This document shows, in pieces, positions 7,680 to 15,687 of a DNA stretch of 64,000 bases. The stretch comes from DSWT01 sp035373625 (GTDB taxonomy: Bacteria; Chloroflexota; Anaerolineae; B4-G1; SLSP01): the NCBI GenBank assembly GCA_035373625.1, contig DAOSNS010000002.1, positions 1-64,000 of the forward strand. The letters are read 5' to 3'. How positions within the stretch are numbered: position 1 is the first letter of the stretch; each line of letters begins with the position of its first letter. Below the pieces are notes generated by a model. The model ran no database searches, was not told where the DNA came from, and saw only the letters and a list, made by a program, of their open reading frames with translations. The position numbers were made by a program, and so were the translations under genes.

Positions 7680-9317
7680 TCAAAACTCCGCCGTGGAATT
7701 CGGCAGCGGACCTTCCGTGTCGCCCAGGCCGGCAAATTCGTGATCGGCGGCGTCCTCACGGTAGTGGGTGCCGCGCGATTGACGATTGTGCCACGCTGCG
7801 CGGGTCACAATCCAGGCCGTTTGCGCCATATTGCGCAGGCCGATGAGGTTGTCGTTCAAGCGCGTGGAGCGATAGAATTCATCAATCACCCCCCACATGT
7901 GGTTCAAGTCTTGCAGGGCACGCGCCAGCCGATGGGTGTTGCGCGCCAGGCCGACATACAGCCACATAATGTTTTGGATGGTGCGGGCGTCGCGGTAGAC
8001 CAGCACCGGGTCGGCGGCGTCCCCCGAGCTGACGTCCTGCCAGGGGGGGATGGTGTCGGCAGGGACACAGCACAGGTCGTCGCGGGCACGGATGTCACGC
8101 CCGGCGCGGTCGCCCCACACCAGTCCCTCCAGCAACGAGGTGCTCGCCAGGCGGTTCGCGCCGTGGACCCCGGTGCAACTGACTTCACCGATGGCGTACA
8201 GTCGCTCGATGGTCGAGCGTCCCCACAAATCCACGTGGACGCCGCCGCAGAAGTAGTGCGCCGCCGGAACCACGGGAATCGGCGTGGTGGTGATGTCCAC
8301 GCCGGCCTTCAAACACGTGGCGTAGATGCTGGGGAAACGCTCACGGATGCGCGCCGCACTCATCACGCTTGCCAGGTCAAGCAGGACATGCGGGTACCCA
8401 TGTTCTAACATTTCATGATGGATGGCGCGCGCGACGATGTCACGGGGAGCCAGATCGCCCCATTTGGGCGCGTAAGTGTCCATGAAATGCCGTCCATCCG
8501 GCGTGTAGAGGCGCGCCCCTTCACCGCGCACGGCCTCGGAGATAAGGAAATTATCGGCACCGGGCACGGCGAGCGTGGTGGGATGGAATTGGATGTACTC
8601 GGCATTGATGACGCGCGCGCCGGCGCGATAGGCCATTGCCAGGCCGTCGCCGCGTGCGCCGGGCGGGTTGGTCGTGTGGCGATAAATGCGTCCGATGCCG
8701 CCCGTGGCGAGGATGGTGACCGGCGACAGCAGCCGATGAATGAGGTTTTCGGCGCGGTCCAGCACGTAAGCGCCGTGGCAGGTGATGGGTTGATAGACGG
8801 CCATCGGATCGCGGCTGTGGTGTGACGAGGTGATGAGGTCCACCGCCGTCATGCCGGTAAGCAGCGTCACATTGGGCAACTCGCGCAGCCGGGCAAGCAT
8901 GGCCTGCTCGATGGCGTGGCCGGTGGTATCGCCCACGTGCAAGATGCGGGAGAGGGAGTGCCCACCTTCGCGGGTGCATGAGATTTTACCATGTTCGTCC
9001 CGGTCGAAGGGTACGCGACATTCTTCGATGAGCACACGTTCCACCAAAGCCGGGCCTTCTTCGGCCAACAAATGCACCGCCGGGGGCCAACTCAACCCCG
9101 CGCCGGCGCGCAGGACATCTTCCACCAACAAATCAGGGGAATCCCCTTCGCCGCTGGCGACGATGCCGCCTTGCGCATAGCGGGTATTGGCCTCATCCGG
9201 CTCGTGCGCACGGGTGATGATGGTAATCTGGCGTTGACGGTCTTGCGCCAACTGCAAGGCCGCCGCCGCTCCGGCAATGCCACAGCCAATGATAAGCACG
9301 TCAGTTTCGATGGGCAT
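7680..9317 (-). CDS. nadB: L-aspartate oxidase
   Basis: 545 residues. This flavoenzyme oxidises L-aspartate to iminoaspartate, the first step of de novo NAD synthesis. The FAD-binding N-terminus DVLIIGCGIAGAAAA (6-20), the ARYAQGGI-like loop (NTRYAQGGIVA), the RIYRHTTNPPGARGDG segment, INAEYIQFHPTTL, and the C-terminal RGTHYREDAAD all match NadB. An AAGGAG ribosome binding site precedes the ATG. It is downstream of the nadC-nadA fusion, separated by a 480-bp repeat array, so the three NAD activities probably form one transcription unit. Confidence 0.94.
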   Translation of the reverse strand: MPIETDVLIIGCGIAGAAAALQLAQDRQRQITIITRAHEPDEANTRYAQGGIVASGEGDSPDLLVEDVLRAGAGLSWPPAVHLLAEEGPALVERVLIEECRVPFDRDEHGKISCTREGGHSLSRILHVGDTTGHAIEQAMLARLRELPNVTLLTGMTAVDLITSSHHSRDPMAVYQPITCHGAYVLDRAENLIHRLLSPVTILATGGIGRIYRHTTNPPGARGDGLAMAYRAGARVINAEYIQFHPTTLAVPGADNFLISEAVRGEGARLYTPDGRHFMDTYAPKWGDLAPRDIVARAIHHEMLEHGYPHVLLDLASVMSAARIRERFPSIYATCLKAGVDITTTPIPVVPAAHYFCGGVHVDLWGRSTIERLYAIGEVSCTGVHGANRLASTSLLEGLVWGDRAGRDIRARDDLCCVPADTIPPWQDVSSGDAADPVLVYRDARTIQNIMWLYVGLARNTHRLARALQDLNHMWGVIDEFYRSTRLNDNLIGLRNMAQTAWIVTRAAWHNRQSRGTHYREDAADHEFAGLGDTEGPLPNSTAEF

Positions 9318-9798
9318 AGGACTCCTTATGTAGTCGTGTAGTCAATTAGTCGTGTAGTCGTGTAGTCAATTAGTCGTGTAGTCGTGTAGTCGTATAGTCA
9401 ATTAGTCGCGTAGTCGTGTAGTCAATTAGTCGCGTAGTCGTGTAGTCAATTAGTCGTGTGGTCGTGTAGTCGTGTAGTTGTGTAGTCAATTAGTCGTGTA
9501 GTCGTATAGTCGTGTAGTCGCGTAGTCGCGTAGTCGTATAGTCGTATAGTCGTGTAGTCAATTAGTCGTGTAGTCGTGTAGTCGTGTAGTCGTATAGTCA
9601 ATTAGTCGTTAGTTGTCAATCAGACTGTTATTTGATAACGAATTGACTCCCTGACCATCTAACTCCCTGACTATCTAACTACCTGACCATCTAACTCCCT
9701 GACTATCTAACTACCTGACTATCTGACCACCTGACTCCCTGACTCCCTGACTACTTGACTACCTGACTATCCGACTATCTGACTACCTGACTACCTGA
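9318..9798. repeat. TAGTC/GACTA word-repeat array between nadCA and nadB
   Basis: About 480 bp without a gene. The left part (about 9330-9606) is built from TAGTCGTG, TAGTCAAT and similar words; the right part (about 9643-9800) is built from the complementary CTGACTATCT, AACTACCTGAC words. A folded transcript would give a long imperfect hairpin in the nadCA-nadB intercistronic space. The same design recurs at 36380-36729. Confidence 0.92.
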
Positions 9799-11718
9799 CT
9801 ACAGTGATAACATCCGCTCCAACGCCATCCGCGCCCAGTGGCGGGTCTCCGGCTCGACGGTGACTTCGTTACGTAGCTCACCGTGCGCCAGGGCATCCAT
9901 AATCTCGGCGAGGTTGGCGAGGGTGATCTGGCTCATGTTGGCGCAGAAGGGCGGGATGTCTGCCAGCGAAAGGATAAGCTGGTCAGGATGTTCGGCTTGC
10001 AGGCGGTGGACGAGACGGCTTTCCGTCCCGATAGCCCACTGCGTTCCGGCAGGCGCGGCTTCCACCTGTTTGAGAATGTAGGCGGTGGAGCCGGCGTCAT
10101 CGGCCAACGCGACCAGTTCGGCTTTGCACTCCGGGTGAACGATGACCCGGATACCGGGATAGCGTGCACGGATGGCGTGGATGTGCTCCGGCCGGAAACG
10201 TTGATGCACATTGCACACGCCGGGCCAGAGGATGACTTTGGCGGCGTGGATGGCCTCCGAGCTTGGCGGGCGGCGGGTGTTCCACAAGAGCATTGCATCA
10301 TCGGCGATACCGAGTTTATGCGCCGTGTTGCGACCCAGGTGTTGGTCGGGGAAGAAGAACACGCGCGGGCGCTGACTCAACGCCCACTTCAACACTTTGT
10401 CCGCATTGCCGGAGGTGCAGACCGTTCCGTTGTGCCGACCGCAGAAGGCTTTGAGTTCCGCGTCGGAGTTGACGTAGGTAATGGGGGTGATTTCGGTGTT
10501 GGCGTTGCTACCTGTGGCGGTGAGGGCGGCATCGAGGATGCGCCATGCCTCTTCGACCAGGGGGGCGCTGGCGGTTTCGGCGAGGAAGCAGCCCGCCTCG
10601 ATGTCGGGAATGAGCACACGCTGGCCCGGTTTTGCCAGGATCGCGGCAACTTCGGCCATGAAGTGGACGCCGCAGAAGACGATGTATTCGGCGTCGGTCT
10701 GGGCGGCGCGGCGGGCGAGTTCCAGCGAATCCCCTCGAAAATCGGCGAAGGCGATCACGTCATCCCGCTGGTAATGGTGCCCGAGGATGACCAGCCGCTT
10801 GCCGAGGGCGGCTTTCACTTCGCGGATGCGCGTGGCCGGATCGGTGGCAGCGGCAGCAGCAACCGGTTGAATCTTCATACTCAGATCGAACGCTTTGACC
10901 GAGTGGGTGAGTGCGCCGGCGGAGATGAAATCCACGCCGGTTTCCGCGATGTCCTTCAGGCGCGCGCGGGTGACATTGCCGGAGGCTTCCAACGGCACAC
11001 GTCCCGCAGCGATGGCGACGGCTTCGCGCATTGTATCGAGGTCCATGTTGTCCAGCAAGATGCGGTCGAGCGGCGGCTCAATGGCGAGCGCCTGGCGCAA
11101 TTCATCCAGGTTGCGGACTTCGACTTCGATGGGCAAGTCGGGGTATTGGGCGCGCGCGCGTTCGACGGCAAGCGTGAGGCTGCCTGCGCCGTCAATATGG
11201 TTATCCTTCACCATCAGCATATCGAAGAGCGACATGCGGTGATTCATCCCACCGCCCATGCGCACGGCATACTTGTCGAGCATGCGGTAGCCGGGCAGCG
11301 TCTTGCGCGTGTCGAGGATCGTCGCATTGGTCATCGAGACGGCAGCGACAAAACTGCGCGTCAGCGTCGCAATGCCCGACATGCGCTGCAGGAAATTCAG
11401 CGCAACCCGTTCCGCCGCCAGCAGCGACGGCCCCGGCCCGACGACGTCGGCGACGACCTCGCCGGGCACCACCTCCTGCCCGTCGGCGACGCGCGCGGTG
11501 AAGGTGATGGCGGGGTCCACGCGGCGGAAGACGGCCTCCGCGACCGGCAATCCGGCGATCACGCCGCGCTCCTTTGCCGTGATGCGCCCGTGCAGCGGCA
11601 CGCGGGGATCCAACGTCGCCATGCTCGTCGCATCCCCCGGCCCGATGTCTTCGGCGACCGCCAGCTCGATCAGCGGCGCGGCAGCATCCAATAATGTCTG
11701 GAGTGTTTTGTCTTCCAT
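9799..11718 (-). CDS. NadC-NadA fusion: quinolinate phosphoribosyltransferase + quinolinate synthase
   Basis: 639 residues carrying two normally separate enzymes. Residues 1 to about 285 are NadC: LDTRKT (135-140), GGGMNHR (155-161), KDNHI, and the EASGNV strand. After an alanine-rich linker (about 285-300), residues 300-639 are NadA, quinolinate synthase: GHHYQRDDV (313-321) and iron-sulfur ligand candidates C377, C502 (VCNVHQRF) and C592 (PPFC). NadA makes quinolinate from iminoaspartate and dihydroxyacetone phosphate; NadC converts it to nicotinate mononucleotide. With nadB next door, the whole quinolinate route is present. The domain order puts the downstream enzyme first. No frameshift or internal start is needed. 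An AAGGAG site lies before the ATG. Confidence 0.93.
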   Translation of the reverse strand: MEDKTLQTLLDAAAPLIELAVAEDIGPGDATSMATLDPRVPLHGRITAKERGVIAGLPVAEAVFRRVDPAITFTARVADGQEVVPGEVVADVVGPGPSLLAAERVALNFLQRMSGIATLTRSFVAAVSMTNATILDTRKTLPGYRMLDKYAVRMGGGMNHRMSLFDMLMVKDNHIDGAGSLTLAVERARAQYPDLPIEVEVRNLDELRQALAIEPPLDRILLDNMDLDTMREAVAIAAGRVPLEASGNVTRARLKDIAETGVDFISAGALTHSVKAFDLSMKIQPVAAAAATDPATRIREVKAALGKRLVILGHHYQRDDVIAFADFRGDSLELARRAAQTDAEYIVFCGVHFMAEVAAILAKPGQRVLIPDIEAGCFLAETASAPLVEEAWRILDAALTATGSNANTEITPITYVNSDAELKAFCGRHNGTVCTSGNADKVLKWALSQRPRVFFFPDQHLGRNTAHKLGIADDAMLLWNTRRPPSSEAIHAAKVILWPGVCNVHQRFRPEHIHAIRARYPGIRVIVHPECKAELVALADDAGSTAYILKQVEAAPAGTQWAIGTESRLVHRLQAEHPDQLILSLADIPPFCANMSQITLANLAEIMDALAHGELRNEVTVEPETRHWARMALERMLSL

Positions 11719-11735
11719 AGTGACTCCTTGAAAGT

Positions 11736-11806
11736 GTCAACGGATTAAACGGATTTTAACGGATTTTTTTTCTTCTTAATCCGTTTCATCCGTTAAATCC
11801 GTTGAC
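11736..11806. repeat. Short-word hairpin repeat (AACGGATT type) before nadCA
   Basis: GTCAACGGATTAAACGGATT with a third word, a T-rich loop and a right arm ending AAATCCGTTGAC. It fills the space between the ECF S gene stop and the nadC-nadA ribosome binding site. Confidence 0.9.
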
Positions 11807-11807
11807 A

Positions 11808-12365
11808 TTAGAGTTTGGATCCTTGCTGTTTGCCGATGGCGATTTGTTTCCATGCGGTGACGACGGCGAGGGTGATGATGGCCGAGGCGGCGGCTTCCGG
11901 CAGCCCATTGGCGATGACGATCGGCAGCAGGACACCCCAGGGCGCCTTGCCGAGCAGCCCGATCATCCCCAGCACGAGCACGGTGTTGGTGAGACTGCCG
12001 GCTATGCCGGACGCGATCAAACCGGGCACGGGTTTGCGCTCCAAAGCGCGCCACACCAGCCAGGCCACCGGCCCGATGAACAGGCGCGGCAGTACGGCAA
12101 TCAACGGATTGGTGAACAACACGTCCGTAGGGCCAGACGGCGCGATCGCGGCTTGCAGCATGCTGAACGCGCCGAAGATCAGGCCGATGGCGACGCCCAC
12201 AATTGGGCCTTCCAGCACGGCGCCGATGATGACAGGAACGTGCATAATCGTCAGTGACGCGCCGGCAAACCAAGGGATGAAACCCCAGTGCGTCCAGCCG
12301 AGCAGGGCAGCAATCGCCCCCAATACACCGGTGATAGTGATTTTGCGAATGTTATCTTTTGACAT
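11808..12365 (-). CDS. ECF transporter S component (substrate unknown)
   Basis: 185 residues, five to six hydrophobic segments. The pattern TIMHVPVIIGAVLEGPIVG followed by GLIFGAFSMLQA and the late PRLFIGP segment is that of the ECF substrate-binding membrane subunit family (PF12822-like). S components capture a vitamin or metal and associate with an EcfT and two EcfA ATPases, which lie just across the divergent intergenic region (12998-15658), so this is probably their dedicated partner. The substrate cannot be read from sequence. The nadCA neighbour lies downstream on the same strand, which makes a nicotinate-type vitamin a possibility, but that is only a guess. Confidence 0.78.
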   Translation of the reverse strand: MSKDNIRKITITGVLGAIAALLGWTHWGFIPWFAGASLTIMHVPVIIGAVLEGPIVGVAIGLIFGAFSMLQAAIAPSGPTDVLFTNPLIAVLPRLFIGPVAWLVWRALERKPVPGLIASGIAGSLTNTVLVLGMIGLLGKAPWGVLLPIVIANGLPEAAASAIITLAVVTAWKQIAIGKQQGSKL

Positions 12366-12443
12366 AAGACACCTCTTTCTTTATAAGCTAGATGAATTAT
12401 CCATAGGTGCATTATAACTGAACCTGAAGGATAATAAAGTCGC

Positions 12444-12473
12444 TTGACAAAAACGCTTAAAGTGAGTTATAAT
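12444..12473 (+). promoter_or_regulatory. Sigma-70-type promoter of the 12480 RNA
   Basis: TTGACA (12444-12449) and TATAAT (12468-12473) with an 18-bp spacer, both boxes exact consensus. The expected start is near 12480, at the 5' end of the structured RNA. Confidence 0.8.
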
Positions 12474-12479
12474 ATATAC

Positions 12480-12628
12480 AGTCGAGAGGGTTACATCTGG
12501 GTAATCTGTTGAGAGTCATCTCACTCGGCAGGTAAGGTCGAAAGGGCTGCATTTAGGCGGTCCATTTGAGGTAAACTCAATTCGGCTTTGTTTCTGATTT
12601 TTGCCCCTTAACGAGGGGCACTTTTTTT
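12480..12628 (+). ncRNA. Unassigned structured RNA of about 150 nt with own promoter and terminator
   Basis: A consensus promoter, then hairpins TGAGA-GTCA-TCTCA (12510-12523) and TTGAG-GTAAA-CTCAA (12566-12580), then a Rho-independent terminator GCCCC-TTAACGA-GGGGC with a T tract (12603-12628). There is no reading frame. It could be a free small RNA or an attenuating riboswitch for the ecfA-ecfT genes downstream. I compared it from memory with TPP, FMN, cobalamin, SAM, lysine, glycine, THF, preQ1, ZTP, fluoride and c-di-GMP classes and see no match. Confidence 0.6.
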
Positions 12629-12642
12629 GTAAGGACTTGACC

Positions 12643-13008
12643 ATGCATTTACTTTACCTCGATGATTCAGGCTCTGTACTTAACCGCGACGAACAATATT
12701 TCGTGCTAGGTGGTGTTTGTGTCCCTGAAACAAGCGTTCGTTGGCTTTCACATAAGCTGGACGAAATTGCTTGCGAAATTGATCCTCAGACCCCAACGCA
12801 GGTTGAATTCCACGCCGCGACAATACTCGCCGATCACATTGCTTATGCTGTTTTTCGTCGTTATAATGCCAACGATCTGACTTATTTCAATTGCATTGAG
12901 GGACGCTTTTATCAGGATGGCGGCGTAATGCATGGCCTTGCTCATCGGCAGACGTATAATGATAGATGTACCTGTCCCGCCTGTTTAACACGACGCAATG
13001 CGAGATAG
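12643..13008 (+). pseudogene. DUF3800 protein with internal deletion
   Basis: From ATG 12643 (AAGGACTT ahead) the product starts MHLLYLDDSGSVLNRDEQYF, the DUF3800 N-terminus with its acidic DDSG motif, and reads to VEFHAATI. It then jumps directly to LADHIAYAVFRRYN, which is near the family C-terminus, and ends with GGVMHGLAHRQ and CPACLTRR, again the normal tail. Full-length members have about 250 residues; this has 121. The middle third, including the later catalytic-type region, is missing without breaking the frame. DUF3800 proteins resemble RNase H-like nucleases often near mobile or defence genes. Probably a decaying gene. Confidence 0.75.
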
Positions 13009-14791
13009 TCTTTACGCATTTCCCACTGGTTTTATTTATCCCCTGCAAACTTCCTTGATCGAATTCACCAACGTCACCTATGCTTATCCGCTTCCCAACG
13101 GCGGACGTATTGCGGCGCTGCGGGAGATTTCGCTGCGGATCGAGGAAGGCGAATACGTTGCCATCGTCGGGGCGAACGGCTCCGGCAAATCCACGCTGGC
13201 GCGGCACCTCAACGCGCTGCTCATCCCGGACAGCGGGCGTGTGACCGTCGCGGGGATGGAGACGCGCGACCCTGCCCATCATCCGGCGATTCACCGCACG
13301 GTCGGCATGGTTTTCCAGCACCCGGAAGATCAGATCGTGGCATCGCTGGTCGAAGAAGATGTGGCGTTTGGCGCCGAGAATATGGGCCTTCCGCCGGCCG
13401 AAATCCGCGCGCGGGTGGATGAAGCCCTGGAAATGGTGGGATTGCAGGAAGTGCGTTTTCGTCCCCCTCATCTGCTTTCGGCGGGACAGCAGCAGCGGGT
13501 GGCACTGGCCGGCGTGTTGGCGATGCGCCCGCGCTGTATCGTCTTCGACGAGGCCACGGCCATGCTCGATCCCGCCGGGCGACGCACCGTTCGTGAGATG
13601 ATGACGGCTTTGCACAACGCCGGTCTCACGATTATCACCATCACCCACTTCATGGAAGAGGCCCTCGATGCACAACGGGTCGTGGTGTTGGAACGCGGGC
13701 GCGTGGCGCTCGATGGTTCGCCGGAGACCGTGTTTGCCGACGTGGATACCTTGCGCACTTTAGGATTGGACTTGCCCCCGGCGGCGGGACTGGCGCATAC
13801 CCTGCGACGCCATTTCCCGGCGCTTCCCCCCGGCTTGCTGACCATCCCGGCGCTTGTGGAAGCGTTGGACACCCTCCCCCATCGCCCCGTTGAACTGCCT
13901 GCCGCGCCCGTCGAATTATCGCCCGCTGCGAGCGCGCCGGTGATCGAAGTGCGCGACCTGGGGCACACTTACCTGGCGGGCACACCACTGGCACAGCGTG
14001 CGTTGGACGGCGTCACGCTGGATATCAAGGCCGGGGGAGCGCATGGCTTGCTCGGTGCGACCGGCTCCGGCAAATCCACGCTGCTTCAGCACCTCAACGG
14101 CTTATTGCGTCCGCAGGAGGGGACGGTGCGCGTCGGCGATTTCATGCTGACCGATCCGCAGGTAGACGTGCGCGCCGTGCGGCGGATGGTCGGTCTGGTC
14201 TTTCAACTGCCGGAGGTGCAGATTTTCGAGCAATATGTGGGCGATGAAATTGCCTATGGACCGCGCTTGCAAGGTTTGCTCGGCGACTCCCTGCGGGAAC
14301 GGGTGCGTTGGGCGATGGAACTGGTGGGGATGGGCTTCAATGCCTTCAAGGATCGCTTCACCTTCGCGCTCAGCGGCGGGGAAAAACGCAAAGTGGCACT
14401 GGCTTCCATTCTCGCCCTGCGTCCCTCCGTGTTGTTACTCGACGAACCGACCGCTGGCCTTGACCCGGCCTCGCACCGCGAGCTGCTGGCGCACCTGCAA
14501 AAGTTAAAGAAAACCGGCATGACGCTCGTACTTTCTTCGCATCAGATGGAAGATGTGGCCGTACTGACCGAAAGGGCGACGGTGCTTGCCGCCGGCCGTT
14601 CCATCCTCGACGACAGCGTTGTCGCCGTTTTCGCGCAAGGTGAGCGCTTGCGCGCGTTAGGGCTGAGTGTGCCGGTCATCACCGAAGTTGTTGAGGGGTT
14701 GCGTGCGCGCGGGTGGACGCTCCCCCCTGGCTTGGTCTCGCCCACTGCACTCATTGAGGCGTTGTCTCGAACTCTTTCGTCAACAGATTGA
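12998..14791 (+). CDS. ECF transporter ATPase, both ATPase domains fused
   Basis: 597 residues with two ABC ATPase domains in one chain. First domain: Walker A GANGSGKS (58-65), signature LSAGQQQRVALAG, Walker B CIVFDEATAMLD. Second domain: Walker A GATGSGKS, signature LSGGEKRKVALAS, Walker B VLLLDEPTAGLD. It is the fused form of EcfA1 and EcfA2 that powers vitamin uptake. The longest frame starts at 12998 inside the DUF3800 remnant; the true start may be nearer the first conserved residues (for example TTG 13055), as no clear ribosome binding site marks 12998. The last residues (STD and stop) are encoded by a short-word repeat. Confidence 0.9.
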   Translation: MRDSLYAFPTGFIYPLQTSLIEFTNVTYAYPLPNGGRIAALREISLRIEEGEYVAIVGANGSGKSTLARHLNALLIPDSGRVTVAGMETRDPAHHPAIHRTVGMVFQHPEDQIVASLVEEDVAFGAENMGLPPAEIRARVDEALEMVGLQEVRFRPPHLLSAGQQQRVALAGVLAMRPRCIVFDEATAMLDPAGRRTVREMMTALHNAGLTIITITHFMEEALDAQRVVVLERGRVALDGSPETVFADVDTLRTLGLDLPPAAGLAHTLRRHFPALPPGLLTIPALVEALDTLPHRPVELPAAPVELSPAASAPVIEVRDLGHTYLAGTPLAQRALDGVTLDIKAGGAHGLLGATGSGKSTLLQHLNGLLRPQEGTVRVGDFMLTDPQVDVRAVRRMVGLVFQLPEVQIFEQYVGDEIAYGPRLQGLLGDSLRERVRWAMELVGMGFNAFKDRFTFALSGGEKRKVALASILALRPSVLLLDEPTAGLDPASHRELLAHLQKLKKTGMTLVLSSHQMEDVAVLTERATVLAAGRSILDDSVVAVFAQGERLRALGLSVPVITEVVEGLRARGWTLPPGLVSPTALIEALSRTLSSTD

Positions 14792-14800
14792 ACGGATTTT
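14779..14800. repeat. Partial short-word repeat at the ecfA 3' end
   Basis: GTCAACAGATTGAACGGATT, the left arm only. It supplies the last codons and stop of the fused EcfA and is followed by four GCCATTT words (about 14803-14830) before ecfT. Confidence 0.8.
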
Positions 14801-14839
14801 CGCCATTTGCCATTTGCCATTTGCCATTCGCTGATTCTC

Positions 14840-15658
14840 ATGCACGATTTCGAGTTCTTACGCTTTGTGAACATCGGCCAGTACTTGCCCACCGGCTCCC
14901 CCATCCACCGGCTGGACCCGCGCGCGCGGCTGTTGGCGGGATTGGTGTTGCTGATGGCCGTCACGGTGGCGCCGCACTGGGGCGGGGTGCTGATCGCGCT
15001 CATAACGCTGATCACGCTACTGAAGATTGCCCGCGTCCCCCTTGGTTACGCGCTGAAGGGCCTGGCCGCGCCGCTCCCCTTTCTCGCGTTCCTGGCGCTG
15101 TTGCAGGTGTTCTTCGGCCCCCGCGATGGGGTGCCTCTACTGGTGAACTGGGGGCCACTGGCGATCTCGCCCGCAAGTCTCTTAAACGGCGCGTTGCTCC
15201 TGGCGCGTTTTGCCGCGTTGATCCTCACCCTCGGTCTGATTTCGTTTTGCATTTCCACGACAGAGATCGTGCACGGGCTGGATGCGCTGCTTGCCCCGTT
15301 CACCAAAATCGGCTTGCCGACCCATGCTTTTGTGCTGATGGTGCAGGTGACGTTGCGCTTCTTGCCGCTGTTAGCGTTGGAAGCCGAGCGGATTGCCAAA
15401 TCCCAGGCCTCACGCGGCGCCGAATGGGGAACCGGGCGCGGCGGCGTGTTGCGACGTGCGCGACAGGCTTTTCCATTGCTGATCCCGTTGTTCCTCACCG
15501 GTTTGCAGCGGGCAGAAAACCTGGCGCTGGCGATGGAAGCGCGCGGTTACCGGGGGGGCAAGGGGCGTACCTCGATGATGGTGTTGCATTTCCGCCGTGC
15601 GGACGGCGTGGCGTTGTGTTTTGCCGTCATACTTGCCGTGTTGATCGTAGTCGTGTAG
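14840..15658 (+). CDS. ecfT: ECF transporter transmembrane subunit EcfT
   Basis: 272 residues from ATG 14840 (MHDFEFLRFVNIGQY); a further upstream ATG at 14807 reads through GCCATTT repeats and is less likely. Several membrane segments precede two coupling-helix motifs: S-R-G (KSQASRGAEWG) and the hallmark A-R-G motif (AMEARGYRGGKGR), by which EcfT docks onto the two EcfA domains. Directly follows the fused ATPase gene. It makes the module universal or dedicated depending on whether other S components exist elsewhere in the genome. Confidence 0.9.
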   Translation: MHDFEFLRFVNIGQYLPTGSPIHRLDPRARLLAGLVLLMAVTVAPHWGGVLIALITLITLLKIARVPLGYALKGLAAPLPFLAFLALLQVFFGPRDGVPLLVNWGPLAISPASLLNGALLLARFAALILTLGLISFCISTTEIVHGLDALLAPFTKIGLPTHAFVLMVQVTLRFLPLLALEAERIAKSQASRGAEWGTGRGGVLRRARQAFPLLIPLFLTGLQRAENLALAMEARGYRGGKGRTSMMVLHFRRADGVALCFAVILAVLIVVV

Positions 15659-15687
15659 GAATGATGGAGTAAGAGGGTTAAGAGGGT

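Noticed and set aside
9883..11694. Long 603-codon frame on the + strand
   Set aside because: It lies fully antisense to the well-supported nadC-nadA fusion and has no family pattern.
12480..12628. Assignment of the RNA to a known riboswitch class
   Set aside because: None of the consensus cores I remember (TPP, FMN, cobalamin, THF, preQ1, ZTP, c-di-GMP and others) is present.
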